From the NCBI GenBank assembly GCA_002354055.1, contig DEKW01000005.1, positions 131,135 to 195,134 on the forward strand: a stretch of DNA of 64,000 bases, written 5' to 3'. Numbering within the stretch: the stretch's first letter is position 1; the number at the start of each line of letters is the position of its first letter. The notes below the pieces were generated by a model that did not search any database, was not told the DNA's origin, and saw only the letters and a program-made list of their open reading frames with translations. The translations under genes and the position numbers were made by a program. Below, in pieces: positions 16,798-26,556 of this stretch. The stretch is from Bacteroidales bacterium UBA2712 (lineage in GTDB: Bacteria > Bacteroidota > Bacteroidia > Bacteroidales > Paludibacteraceae).

Positions 16798-18981
16798 TTA
16801 GTTGCCCAAATCGCAGTGGAATTTGATTCGTACGAGGCGGACGTGAATCTCGTCGTAGTAGTCCTCTCCGAGTTCCTCCATGGCTTTTTTGATATTGTCG
16901 TTTTCCGCCTCTTTGAAGTATTCGTAAATCTCCTCTTCTTCGTCGGGATCAACCACTTCCTGGATGAAATAATTGATGTCGATCTTGGTTCCGGAGAAGA
17001 CGATTGCCTCCAACTCGTCCAACATCTCCTCCATGGACATGCCGTTGCTCTCCGCGAGGTCGTCCAGATCGACCCGGCGGTCGATGGCTTGAATAATCTG
17101 TTTCTTACGCGTCGATTTCTTGGCTACGGTACGTATGCGCAAGTCCTCTGGACGTATGATTTCGTTCTCATCGACATACTCTTTGATGATCCGAAGGAAC
17201 TCGTCGCCGTATCGTTTTGCTTTCGCGACGCCGACGCCCGGAATGGTCAACAACTCCTCCATCGTAATCGGATAGGTTGTAGCCATGGCCTCGAGGCTCG
17301 GGTCCTGGAAGATGACAAACGGCGGTACGTCGTTCTTTTTCGCTACTTTCCGTCGTATATCTTTGAGGATGGAGAAGAGTACTTCATCCGCCGCGGCGCA
17401 TGTAGCTCCAGCGCCTTCCATGATCTCGTCTTCCTCGTCCTGAATCTCGATCGGTACTTCGAATTTGCCCGGTTTTCGCAGGAATTTTATACCATCTTTG
17501 GTCAGTTTGAGGTCGCCGTATGAATCCACATCTTTCTTTAACATTCCGGCTACCAATGCCTGGCGAATGATGGCATGTAAGGTGCTCTCCTCCTCATCGC
17601 TTGCGGCGCCGTAGTTCTCCAGCTCGTCGTGGTGATAACTCATCACTTCCGCTGTCTGGTTGCCGTGTAGGATATCTACGATATGCTCAGCTTTGTGGTG
17701 CTCGTTCACCTGTTTGACGGTCTCCAGAATTAACTCCAGGAGTTCGCTTGCATCCACCTGTTTGTATGTTTTCCGGCAGTTATCGCAGTTGCCGCATTTC
17801 TCTTCGTTGTACTCTTCGCCAAAATAGTGCAGCAGCAGTTTTCGCCGGCAGATAGTACTCTCGGCGTAACTCTGGGTCTCAAAGAGTAGTTGGTTGCCGA
17901 TGCCGATCTCTTTTGGGGTCTTGTCTTTCTGAAACCGCCGCAGACGCTCTATGTCGTCCGGAGAGTAGAAACAGAGACATATACCTTCTCCGCCGTCGCG
18001 TCCGGCACGTCCGGTCTCCTGATAGTATCCCTCAAGGCTCTTGGGGATGTCGTAATGTACGACGAAACGCACGTCGGGTTTGTCGATGCCCATTCCGAAC
18101 GCGATCGTAGCCACAATGACTTGTACTTCCTCCATGAGGAAAGCATCCTGGTTGGCTGTTCTGGTTTGTGCATCCATGCCGGCATGATAAGCGCGCGCCG
18201 AGATACCATTGACATGCAGTACTTCCGCTAAATCTTCGACTTCTTTGCGAGCCAGGCAATAGACAATACCGCTCTTGCCCTCCATACTGCGTATGAAACG
18301 CACGAGATCTTTGTCCACGTCGGCAGTTTTCGGGCGTACTTCATAGTATAAATTGGGGCGGTTGAAACTGGATTTGAAGACAGTAGCATCGGGCATGCCG
18401 AGGTTCTTCTGGATATCTTTCTGTACCTTCGGCGTAGCTGTAGCTGTCAGCGCAATGATCGGCGCCTTTCCGATACGCTGCACCATGCTGCGGATCTGGC
18501 TGTACTCCGGTCGGAAATCATGTCCCCACTCGGAGATACAATGCGCCTCATCGACGGCGTAAAAGCTGATTTTTACACCTTTCAAGAAATCCACGTTCTC
18601 CGCCTTCTGAAGGCTCTCCGGCGCCAAGTACAGCAACTTCGTCTTGCCACCCAAAACATCATCCTTGACAGCGTTGATCTCTCCTCGGCTCAGACTGGAG
18701 TTGATAAAATGCGCTACGCCTTCCTCCTCCGAGTAGTTCCGCATCGCATCCACCTGGTTCTTCATCAGCGCAATCAGCGGACTAATCACGATTGCCACGC
18801 CGTCCATCAGCAAAGATGGCAGCTGGTAGCACAGGCTCTTTCCTCCTCCCGTAGGCATCAACACAAACGTGTCATGACCATCCATTACATTCCGGATGAT
18901 AGCCTCTTGATTACCTTTGAACGTGTCGAACCCGAAATAGTCCTGCAACGCCTTTACTAATTCCTCATGTGTTACTTCCAT
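16798..18981 (-). CDS. recQ: ATP-dependent DNA helicase RecQ
   Basis: 727 aa. Helicase motifs: Walker A 'PTGGGKSLCYQLP', DEAH 'DEAHCISEWGHDFRPEY', motif III 'ALTATATPKV', motif VI 'QETGRAGRDG'. The RecQ-Ct zinc site is seen as 'CRRKLLLHYFGE' with 'CGNCDNC', then a winged helix and an HRDC domain (residues about 535-620, 'FVIFQDPSLEAMATTYP'). The extra C-terminal about 100 residues are acidic and alpha-helical, as in other Bacteroidales RecQ. It unwinds recombination and stalled-fork intermediates. A well-formed promoter lies at 19005-19035, and this gene heads the long minus-strand run. Confidence 0.96.
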   Translation of the reverse strand: MEVTHEELVKALQDYFGFDTFKGNQEAIIRNVMDGHDTFVLMPTGGGKSLCYQLPSLLMDGVAIVISPLIALMKNQVDAMRNYSEEEGVAHFINSSLSRGEINAVKDDVLGGKTKLLYLAPESLQKAENVDFLKGVKISFYAVDEAHCISEWGHDFRPEYSQIRSMVQRIGKAPIIALTATATPKVQKDIQKNLGMPDATVFKSSFNRPNLYYEVRPKTADVDKDLVRFIRSMEGKSGIVYCLARKEVEDLAEVLHVNGISARAYHAGMDAQTRTANQDAFLMEEVQVIVATIAFGMGIDKPDVRFVVHYDIPKSLEGYYQETGRAGRDGGEGICLCFYSPDDIERLRRFQKDKTPKEIGIGNQLLFETQSYAESTICRRKLLLHYFGEEYNEEKCGNCDNCRKTYKQVDASELLELILETVKQVNEHHKAEHIVDILHGNQTAEVMSYHHDELENYGAASDEEESTLHAIIRQALVAGMLKKDVDSYGDLKLTKDGIKFLRKPGKFEVPIEIQDEEDEIMEGAGATCAAADEVLFSILKDIRRKVAKKNDVPPFVIFQDPSLEAMATTYPITMEELLTIPGVGVAKAKRYGDEFLRIIKEYVDENEIIRPEDLRIRTVAKKSTRKKQIIQAIDRRVDLDDLAESNGMSMEEMLDELEAIVFSGTKIDINYFIQEVVDPDEEEEIYEYFKEAENDNIKKAMEELGEDYYDEIHVRLVRIKFHCDLGN

Positions 18982-19004
18982 AACTCAAAAACTCAATTTG
19001 GCTA

Positions 19005-19035
19005 CAAAAGTACGAAAAAAATATTACATGTGCAA
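19005..19035 (-). promoter_or_regulatory. Promoter of recQ
   Basis: Minus sense TTG, 20 nt, TACTTTTG; matches the Bacteroidota -33/-7 rule. Confidence 0.75.
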
Positions 19036-19082
19036 ATAAAAATCAAAAAAAATAAAAAAATCAAAAAAAATGCATGTCCCTC

Positions 19083-19113
19083 TTGCATATTCGAAAAAAA
19101 AGCAGTAATTTTG
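19083..19113 (+). promoter_or_regulatory. Promoter of the PUL (MFS gene)
   Basis: TTGCATAT, then TAATTTTG at 19106-19113; 20-nt spacing. The -33 flank CTCTTGCATATTCG is shared with the promoter at 33008. Confidence 0.8.
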
Positions 19114-19168
19114 TACCCGATTTGTAAAGTGCACTTATCAAATCGTTTAATTTGAAACAAATTATACC

Positions 19169-20509
19169 ATGTTGAAACGAAATTTGTCCTTTGCTCAACT
19201 CTTTAACCTGAGTTTTGGATTCTTCGGAGTACAAATTGCTTACGCTCTTCAGAGCGCAAATATCTCCCGTATTTTTGCTACATTGGGTGCCGATCCCCAC
19301 ACGCTGAGTTTCTTTTGGATTCTTCCGCCGTTGATGGGTATGATTGTGCAGCCGCTGGTGGGTAAGTATAGTGACAAGACCTGGAATCGTCTGGGTCGCC
19401 GTAAACCTTATTTACTTGTGGGCGCGCTCATAGCGGTAGCGGTTATGTTGTTGCTGCCGAACGCGGGTAACTTTACCTTCACGCAGGCGGCATTCTTGGG
19501 ATTGAATGCGGCTATGTGGTTTGGCCTTTTCTCGCTGATGTTCCTTGATACGAGCATCAATATCGCCATGCAGCCGTTCAAGATGATGGTAGGCGATATG
19601 GTCAATGAAGAGCAGAAGGGTACCGCTTATGCCATTCAGTCGGCGCTGTGTAACGCAGGCTCGCTCGTGGGGTACATCTTCCCGATCTTCTTTACCTGGA
19701 TCGGCATCGCCAATACCGCTCCTGAAGGCGTTATTCCGGACTCTGTGAAATGGTCCTTCTACTGCGGCGCAGCGATTTTGATTCTCTGCTCTCTTTATAC
19801 GTTCGCAACCGTTAAGGAGCTTAATCCGGAGGAGTATGCCGAGTTTCACGGTATTGATTTGAAAAAGAAGGAAGAGAAAGAGGAAGAAAAGGGCTTTGTG
19901 GCTCTCCTCGTCGAAGCTCCTTCGGCCTTCTGGACCGTCGGTTTGGTTCAGTTCTTCTGCTGGGCGGCGTTCATGTATATGTGGACGTACTCCAACGGAG
20001 CTATTGCTGCTAACTGTTACGGATGGGATGGCGTGAGCGCTGCGGATGAAGCTTTCCAGACGGCCGGTAACTGGGTTGGTGTGGTATTTGCTATTCAGGC
20101 TGTCGGATCGTTGCTCTGGGCAATGCTACTGCCGATACTCGAGAAATGGACAGGCAACAAGGGTGCGTACGCCATCTCGCTGCTCGTTGGTGCGGTGGGA
20201 TTCATCTCTATCTGGTTTGTGACGAATCCGTATGTGCTCTGGCTTAGTTACGCACTTATCGGCGCCGCTTGGGCAGCTATGTTGGCCTTGCCGTTCACGA
20301 TCGTGACGAACGCTATCAAGGGTGGCAATATGGGATACTACCTCGGATTATTCAACTGTACGATTTGCGTACCGCAGATTGTAGCAGCCCTCTGCGGTGG
20401 TCTTCTCCTTAAATATATATGCGCGCACGTGCAAGCCGGAATGCTGGTAGTAGCGGGTGTGCTACTTATATTGGGTGCTTGCTCGGTATTCCTGATTAAA
20501 GAAAAATAA
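19169..20509 (+). CDS. MFS sugar transporter (SLC45/maltose-sucrose permease-like)
   Basis: 446 aa with twelve predicted membrane segments. The loop 2-3 signature 'GKYSDKTWNRLGRRKPYLLV' is the D-x-T-x-x-x-x-GRR-x-P form typical of SLC45-like proton-coupled disaccharide permeases and the GPH-like family. The central cytoplasmic loop is charged (KKKEEKEEEKG). It would move a sugar released in the periplasm across the inner membrane. It is the first gene of the PUL, 22 nt before a lipoprotein gene and upstream of susC/susD, and has its own promoter at 19083-19113. The substrate is not readable; context suggests an oligosaccharide imported by the SusCD complex. Confidence 0.88.
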   Translation: MLKRNLSFAQLFNLSFGFFGVQIAYALQSANISRIFATLGADPHTLSFFWILPPLMGMIVQPLVGKYSDKTWNRLGRRKPYLLVGALIAVAVMLLLPNAGNFTFTQAAFLGLNAAMWFGLFSLMFLDTSINIAMQPFKMMVGDMVNEEQKGTAYAIQSALCNAGSLVGYIFPIFFTWIGIANTAPEGVIPDSVKWSFYCGAAILILCSLYTFATVKELNPEEYAEFHGIDLKKKEEKEEEKGFVALLVEAPSAFWTVGLVQFFCWAAFMYMWTYSNGAIAANCYGWDGVSAADEAFQTAGNWVGVVFAIQAVGSLLWAMLLPILEKWTGNKGAYAISLLVGAVGFISIWFVTNPYVLWLSYALIGAAWAAMLALPFTIVTNAIKGGNMGYYLGLFNCTICVPQIVAALCGGLLLKYICAHVQAGMLVVAGVLLILGACSVFLIKEK

Positions 20510-20530
20510 CAAAAAATATCTATAATTATT

Positions 20531-21496
20531 ATGAAAAACAAATCTACGATTCTAATCATGGCCTTGGCCCTAATGACAGTCTTTGTGGGCTGTAGAAAGA
20601 ATGAGATTGACATCGAAGATGAACTGAAGGAACTCTCCGAGGAGACATTCAAAAGTCTTGAGTACTGCAGCCACATGGATGTGAATGGCTACAATATGGA
20701 TGTCATTCAATTCCATTTCAATCATGCAGACAATACTGTAGAGAAAACAACTTTTTCGTTTGGAGATGGCATTCCAGTTGCGTTTGAGTCTAAGAACTAT
20801 TCGTTTGAGTGGGACGAGTTTACAAGTTCCATGTTAGGAAGAAAAGCACGACTCGTTGCCGGTAACGAAGTACTGCCATTGCTCTATCTGAATAATGTCT
20901 TTACTCTGTCGGATACAGTGCGGATGACAGAGGTGGAGGCTCTTGCAGATATTGCATCTTCCATTTCTTCGAACATTGCTAACTCTGATTGGGCTGCTTA
21001 TGATCCCATCTACGTGATGCAAGATCGTTGGACCATGGATACGACCTGGTACGAGACCCATCGTCAGGGAAAGAAGATTATCGTTGACACTATTACAGGA
21101 CGCTATAAACATGCAGAAAAAATCCCTGTAGGCATTGCCTCGCAGAAGATTTCGTATCTTCGCTTCTATGACGATGCTACTTCCCACAGAAAGACATTAG
21201 CATGGTCCAATGGCGAACAGGTAAATATAGTAACCTCGGATACGGCGATTTTGCCTCAGATCCAGGACGCAACAAAGAATGATACGATTATTACATTCTC
21301 TATAGAAGAAACACCTGCTTCCCGTTCTTTTGCGGACACTGCCAATCACTGGGGTTTCGCAAAAGTCAAAGAGGGCGCATTTGATGTGATATATAAACAT
21401 TCCGATGAAAGCGCAGATGAGATGCTGCAGATATCCGCTTATACGGATAGCACATTTACGCTGGATAACGCGATTTATCATAACCTGAAAAAATAA
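20531..21496 (+). CDS. Lipoprotein of unknown family in the PUL
   Basis: 321 aa with a lipoprotein signal peptide; the lipobox 'VFVGC' places the lipidated Cys at residue 21, followed by RKNE. The rest is soluble, beta-rich and without a motif I recognise. Several Asp/Thr/Tyr-rich strands ('DRWTMDTTWYETHRQGKK') could fit a beta-propeller-less binding protein. It is encoded between the MFS permease and susC (6-nt gap before susC), a position where DUF4738-like or surface lipoproteins often occur. No catalytic residues can be proposed. It may be a periplasmic or surface accessory of the Sus-like system. Confidence 0.75.
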   Translation: MKNKSTILIMALALMTVFVGCRKNEIDIEDELKELSEETFKSLEYCSHMDVNGYNMDVIQFHFNHADNTVEKTTFSFGDGIPVAFESKNYSFEWDEFTSSMLGRKARLVAGNEVLPLLYLNNVFTLSDTVRMTEVEALADIASSISSNIANSDWAAYDPIYVMQDRWTMDTTWYETHRQGKKIIVDTITGRYKHAEKIPVGIASQKISYLRFYDDATSHRKTLAWSNGEQVNIVTSDTAILPQIQDATKNDTIITFSIEETPASRSFADTANHWGFAKVKEGAFDVIYKHSDESADEMLQISAYTDSTFTLDNAIYHNLKK

Positions 21497-21502
21497 TAGA
21501 GT

Positions 21503-24500
21503 ATGAAAAACAATATATTCAATATTCACGCTCTGCTGATTTCATGTCTCCTGTTAGTGGGGGTGTCAGCATTCGCTCAAAATACCGTCAATGGTACAGT
21601 TGTTGACGCAGCGAATGGAGAACCGATCATTGGTGCTTCCATTCTTGAAATTGGTACCACCAACGGTACCATCACCGATTGGGATGGTAATTTCAGCCTT
21701 ACCGTAAAACCCGGAGCCAAGCTGGCTATCTCTTACATGGGTTACAAAACCCAAGAATTAGCTGCTACTCCGAATATGTCTGTCAAACTGGGTGAAGACT
21801 CGGAATTGCTGGAAGAGGTCGTAGTAGTCGGCTATGGCGTAGTGAAGAAAGGTGATGCTACAGGTTCTGTCACCGCTATCAAACCCGATGATATGAACAA
21901 AGGTCTTACCACCAATGCCCAGGATATGCTTCAAGGTAAGATTGCCGGTGTGAACGTAGTGGCAGCCGATGGAACCCCGGGTGGTGCCGGTTCAATCACT
22001 ATTCGTGGTGGCGCTTCTCTGAACGCTTCCAACAACCCGCTTATCGTAATCGACGGTTTGGCGATGGATGAGAATGGTATTCAGGGCGTTTCGAACCCGC
22101 TCTCCATGGTCAACCCGAATGATATCGAGAGCTTCACCGTTCTGAAGGACGCATCTGCTACCGCCATCTATGGTAGCCGTGCATCGAACGGTGTCATCCT
22201 CATCACCACCAAGAAAGGTTCTAAAGGCAGCAAACCCAAAGTAAGTTACGCAGGTAACATGTCTATCGGAACGCTCACCAATCGTACGCAAGTGCTGACG
22301 GCTGACCAACTTCGCGGATATGCGACAGCTTTAGGCCATAATGAAGATAAGACGAGCAAATTAGGTACAGCCAGCACGGATTGGCAGGATCAAGTGTACC
22401 GCACGACTATCTCCACCGACCATAACATTTCCATTATGGGTGGTATAAAGAACAATATAGTGGATATGCCGTATCGTGCGTCAGTGGGTTATACCTTACA
22501 AAACGGTGCGATCAAGACATCGCAAATGCAACGTGTGACAGCGTCGTTGAACCTGAGTCCGTCGTTTTTAGATAACCACCTGAATTTCAATATCAATACC
22601 AAGGGAATGTATATCTATAACCGCTATCCTGCCGGTGTCGTAGGAGCGGCTCTCTCTATGGATCCTACAATGCCCGTTAGAGGCGAGGCGGTAAACGCCA
22701 ACGGAGATGTTCTGGTTTCTCAGAGCGTTCTCGATAATTGGTTCGACGGCTACTACCAACGCGTAGTTACCCCCTCCGGATATAACGATGATGCATGGCC
22801 TTATACAACTAATGCGCAAACAACGGGTAACCCCGCAGCAGCATTAGCACATAAGGACGACCGCGCGAATGCAGGTTCGTTCGTAGGTAATATCGAGGCA
22901 GATTATAAGATTCATGGTTTCGAGGATTTGCACATCCACGCTAATTTTGGCGCAGACTATTCCTACGGTAAACAGAAGACCATATTACCCGTTTACAGTT
23001 ATGACAATCACTATTTCGGATGGAATGGCTGGAGCGATATGAGTAAGTACAATCTGCAGTTCTCTGCGTATGCTCAATACGGACATGATTGGACGGAGGC
23101 TAACCAGCATTTTGACGTGATGGTGGGTTATGAGAACCAATATTTCTACCGTCACACCCAAAGCGATGGTTCCGGCTTCTACCAGAGCACGAATAAGGAT
23201 GCAGAACTGGCCGGCACACCCTATAACAGATATACATCGGAATATATCACGGATAATGCGCTTCAGTCAGTATATGGCCGTATCAATTGGAATGGCTGGG
23301 ATCAGGTCCTGGTTACAGCTACATTCCGTGCAGATGCGTCATCGCGTTTTGCTAAATATGATTCCAAAGGAAACAATGCGCGTTGGGGTCTCTTCCCTTC
23401 ATTAGCCATCGGATGGAAGATCAAAGAGACATTCCTCAAGAATGTGAATGCCATCAATGATTTGAAACTTCGTGTAGGTTATGGTATCACAGGTCAGCAG
23501 AACTTAGGTGTAGATTATTATTATTTACCGACCTATACCATCGCTCAAGATCATGCTTATTACCCCGTTTTGGATGGAGGTGAGAACAATCCTTTGTATG
23601 CAGGTAAGGATGCTAATGGTAACGCAGTTTATCAAACCAGCCGTCCGGGTGTATATAATACCGACCTGACATGGGAGAAGACATTCACCAGCAATATCGG
23701 TATAGACTTTGCTTTCCTCAACAACCGTATCAATGGTAATATTGACTACTATCATCGCCGCACCAAAGACCTGTTAAGTACAGTCAATGTTTCCGCGGGT
23801 TCTAACTTCAAGAACCAAATGTTAGGCAACATCGGTAGCCTCTACAACCAAGGAGTTGAGTTTGCAATCAACGCAGTGCTGGTTGATAAAAAGAATTTCA
23901 AGTGGGACTTAGGTTACAATGTAGCTTGGAACCAAAACAAGATTACCCAGTTGTTGTCAGACGATCCTGACTACTTTGTGCCGGTAGGAGGTATCAGTTC
24001 CGGTACCGGAAACTCCATCCAAGCCCACAAAGTAGGCGAAGCTGCATATTCCTTCCTCGTATATGAGACGAAGGTTATGACCGATGAACAAGGCGTGACG
24101 CGTCATTATTTCGTAGATCGCAATAAGGATGGTCAGATCAACGATAATGACAAGTATATTTACCACAACCCCTCAGCGCCCGTTACCATGGGTCTGCAGA
24201 CCAAGTTCCAATTCTATGGATTTGACTTGGGCATTACCCTTCGTGCCAATATCGGCAACTACGTTTACAACGATGTGTTGGCAGGCAACTTGCAGTGGGT
24301 AGAGGCTGATAAGGTATATCAGAATCAGAATGGCGGCTATCACTCAGTATTGACATCTGCTTTCAATTGCTACTATGGCAACAACATGCGTAGCGATGAT
24401 ATCCGCACATATGTATGGAACGATACGAAACAAGCCTACGAAGTGGGTGTGGATCCCAAGTCCGGAAAAGTGATTACGAACTCTAACTGGTATGCTTCTG

Positions 24501-24721
24501 ATTTCTTCGTAGAGAAAGCATCATTCCTGCGTATTGATAATATCACACTCGGATACAGCTTCAACAAGACGAAAGTACAAGGACGTGCGTACGTTACCGT
24601 ATCCAACCCGTGCGTATTCTCTTCTTACAAGGGACTTGATCCTGAGGTAGGCGGAGGTATTGACAATAATATCTATCCGCGTAGTATGACTACAGTGATG
24701 GGTATCAGCCTCCAGTTCTAA
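21503..24721 (+). CDS. susC: SusC/RagA-family TonB-linked outer-membrane transporter
   Basis: 1072 aa. Signal peptide (1-25), then a carboxypeptidase-D-like plug extension ('NTVNGTVVDAANGEPIIGAS', residues about 27-100), the SusC-specific 'EEVVVVGYGVVKKGDATGSV' segment, the TonB plug ('MLQGKIAGVNVV', 'SITIRGGASLNASNNPLIVI', 'ILITTKKG'), and a 22-strand barrel ending in the terminal aromatic 'MGISLQF'. It imports oligosaccharides across the outer membrane with TonB energy, capped by SusD. No N-terminal STN domain is present, so it is not an obvious anti-sigma-regulated transducer. The susD gene follows after 48 nt. Confidence 0.97.
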   Translation: MKNNIFNIHALLISCLLLVGVSAFAQNTVNGTVVDAANGEPIIGASILEIGTTNGTITDWDGNFSLTVKPGAKLAISYMGYKTQELAATPNMSVKLGEDSELLEEVVVVGYGVVKKGDATGSVTAIKPDDMNKGLTTNAQDMLQGKIAGVNVVAADGTPGGAGSITIRGGASLNASNNPLIVIDGLAMDENGIQGVSNPLSMVNPNDIESFTVLKDASATAIYGSRASNGVILITTKKGSKGSKPKVSYAGNMSIGTLTNRTQVLTADQLRGYATALGHNEDKTSKLGTASTDWQDQVYRTTISTDHNISIMGGIKNNIVDMPYRASVGYTLQNGAIKTSQMQRVTASLNLSPSFLDNHLNFNINTKGMYIYNRYPAGVVGAALSMDPTMPVRGEAVNANGDVLVSQSVLDNWFDGYYQRVVTPSGYNDDAWPYTTNAQTTGNPAAALAHKDDRANAGSFVGNIEADYKIHGFEDLHIHANFGADYSYGKQKTILPVYSYDNHYFGWNGWSDMSKYNLQFSAYAQYGHDWTEANQHFDVMVGYENQYFYRHTQSDGSGFYQSTNKDAELAGTPYNRYTSEYITDNALQSVYGRINWNGWDQVLVTATFRADASSRFAKYDSKGNNARWGLFPSLAIGWKIKETFLKNVNAINDLKLRVGYGITGQQNLGVDYYYLPTYTIAQDHAYYPVLDGGENNPLYAGKDANGNAVYQTSRPGVYNTDLTWEKTFTSNIGIDFAFLNNRINGNIDYYHRRTKDLLSTVNVSAGSNFKNQMLGNIGSLYNQGVEFAINAVLVDKKNFKWDLGYNVAWNQNKITQLLSDDPDYFVPVGGISSGTGNSIQAHKVGEAAYSFLVYETKVMTDEQGVTRHYFVDRNKDGQINDNDKYIYHNPSAPVTMGLQTKFQFYGFDLGITLRANIGNYVYNDVLAGNLQWVEADKVYQNQNGGYHSVLTSAFNCYYGNNMRSDDIRTYVWNDTKQAYEVGVDPKSGKVITNSNWYASDFFVEKASFLRIDNITLGYSFNKTKVQGRAYVTVSNPCVFSSYKGLDPEVGGGIDNNIYPRSMTTVMGISLQF

Positions 24722-24769
24722 GTAAATACGAGGAAGAATAAAAAAGAAACTTTAAAATTAAATAGCGTT

Positions 24770-26491
24770 ATGAAATACACAAAAATATTCTTGGCAGCCT
24801 TATTAGGAATAGGAATGACAGCATGTTCGCTTGATAGAACCCCGCTGGATCCTAACACAGACACTAATTTTAATAAAGATGCAGTGTTCGCTAAATGCTA
24901 CGCCACTTTCGGTACCACAGGTCAAAAAGGTCCTGATGGAAACGGAGATGTGGATGGTATTGACGAAGGTACCTCTTCGTTCTATCGTATGTTTTGGGAA
25001 CTGAATGAGTTCTGTACCGACGAAGGTTGGTGGATCTGGAACGACGTGGGATTAGCGGATATTCGAACCTTGACATGGAGTTCGAGCAACGACTTGGTAT
25101 ATGGTTTGTATTCGCGTCTGAACTTCGATATTACGCTCTGTAATTCGTTTTTGGATAAGACATCCGAATACACGGATGACGTGACATTGGCTCAACGCGC
25201 AGAGGTACGTATGCTGCGTGCGATCAATTTCTACTATCTATTGGATATGTTCTATCGCGTGCCGTTCTCGCTGACAGTATCGCCTAACAAACCGATGCCG
25301 ACCACGCGTAAAGATTTGTTCGCATGGTTGGAGTCGGAATGTCTGGAGTTGGCATCCGATCCGTATATCATCCAAGCAGGTCAGCGAACCAATAAATACC
25401 GTGTAGATCAGGCATGTGCATGGTTCCTTTTGATGCGTCTTTACCTCAACGCAGAAGTATATAATGAGTCCGCACTCGGAGCACGAGATGGTGCAGCTCG
25501 GTATGCAGACGCCAAGCAGTATGCGAAGAAATTGATGGACAGTTCGTATGAACTGCATGGATATGACAAATCGGCGAAGAAAGCCATTGACCTGGCTGCA
25601 GAGCGCACCGCAGACCATGTTTACTTCTCTGCCTATCAACAGTTGTTTATGGGAGATAATGATAATAACGGCGCTCAAAAGGAGGCAATCTTCCTTATCT
25701 ACCAGGATGCTATCCATTGCCAAAACTGGGGTGGTTCCCGCTTCCTTGTCAGCGCAGTCCGCGATGCCAACTATGTTCCATTCGGCTCGACGGATACATG
25801 GTCGTGTTTCCGTTCCTCGCCAGAGTTCGTATATTATTGGGTTGACAAATCCAAAGCATCCTCTTTGGCTCTGAACGAGTATCAAATGCCTGTTGCCATA
25901 GGCGATGACCGAGCTATCATGGCTTCCAAGACCACGGCCGGCAAGAAGATGTCGTTAACGGGTAATGAGGCAGCTGATTTTTACGCTTCTTGGTCAGTCC
26001 TTAAGTTTAACGGCATATACTCTACCGCAAAGACAGTCACTATGAAGGACACCCAGGGTAATGATTCCATCGTAGAAGCTCCGTGGAACTGGGCATCGCC
26101 CGTCGGCGAACCGAAATGGCCGGATACGGATATTCCATTGTTCCGTCTTGCAGAGGCTTATCTGACTTATGCCGAGGCATGCTTCCGTACGGGAGAAACG
26201 GCTCCCGCTATCGAGGCTGTAAACTGTCTGCGTCGTCGTGCCAATGCACCCGAGATCACCTCTTTAGACGATGAAACATTATTGACCGAGTGGGCAAAAG
26301 AGTTCTGGTGCGAAGGTCGCCGTCGTACGGACTTGATCCGATTTGGTCAGTTTGCAGGTCCCAATACTACCAAGACTTGGGAGGGACATAAAGCAGGCAA
26401 GGATGCAAAATATAATGTGTATCCGATTCCTGCCAAGGATGTCACTGCCAATGAAAACTTAAAAGGTCTCAACGAAGAAATAGGATATTAA
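24770..26491 (+). CDS. susD: SusD/RagB-family nutrient-binding lipoprotein
   Basis: 573 aa lipoprotein; the lipobox 'GMTACS' puts the lipidated Cys near residue 19. It has SusD architecture: an N-terminal Sus-specific region ('LDRTPLDPNTDTNF'), TPR-like helices ('AEVRMLRAINFYYLLDMFYRVPF' spans the classic R-A-x-x-Y-x-x-L motif, split here), and the C-terminal RagB domain with 'RLAEAYLTYAEACFRTGE', 'VNCLRRRANAP', 'EFWCEGRRRTDLIRFGQF' and the final 'NVYPIPAKD'. It caps the SusC barrel at the cell surface and captures glycan. The pair order and spacing are canonical. The specific glycan is unknown. Confidence 0.97.
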   Translation: MKYTKIFLAALLGIGMTACSLDRTPLDPNTDTNFNKDAVFAKCYATFGTTGQKGPDGNGDVDGIDEGTSSFYRMFWELNEFCTDEGWWIWNDVGLADIRTLTWSSSNDLVYGLYSRLNFDITLCNSFLDKTSEYTDDVTLAQRAEVRMLRAINFYYLLDMFYRVPFSLTVSPNKPMPTTRKDLFAWLESECLELASDPYIIQAGQRTNKYRVDQACAWFLLMRLYLNAEVYNESALGARDGAARYADAKQYAKKLMDSSYELHGYDKSAKKAIDLAAERTADHVYFSAYQQLFMGDNDNNGAQKEAIFLIYQDAIHCQNWGGSRFLVSAVRDANYVPFGSTDTWSCFRSSPEFVYYWVDKSKASSLALNEYQMPVAIGDDRAIMASKTTAGKKMSLTGNEAADFYASWSVLKFNGIYSTAKTVTMKDTQGNDSIVEAPWNWASPVGEPKWPDTDIPLFRLAEAYLTYAEACFRTGETAPAIEAVNCLRRRANAPEITSLDDETLLTEWAKEFWCEGRRRTDLIRFGQFAGPNTTKTWEGHKAGKDAKYNVYPIPAKDVTANENLKGLNEEIGY

Positions 26492-26492
26492 T

Positions 26493-26508
26493 AAACGACA
26501 AGTCGTTT
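26493..26508 (+). other. 7-bp hairpin after susD
   Basis: AAACGAC-AA-GTCGTTT directly after the susD stop. No T-run, so probably an mRNA processing or stability element that could set lower or separate expression of the SusE-like gene. Confidence 0.45.
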
Positions 26509-26514
26509 ACTTAA

Positions 26515-26548
26515 ATTAACCAATTTTATTAACCAATTTTATTAACTA
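26515..26548 (+). repeat. 13-nt tandem repeat between susD and the SusE-like gene
   Basis: ATTAACCAATTTT twice plus a partial third unit, ending 9 nt before the start codon, so it may affect translation initiation spacing. Confidence 0.65.
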
Positions 26549-26556
26549 AATTCATT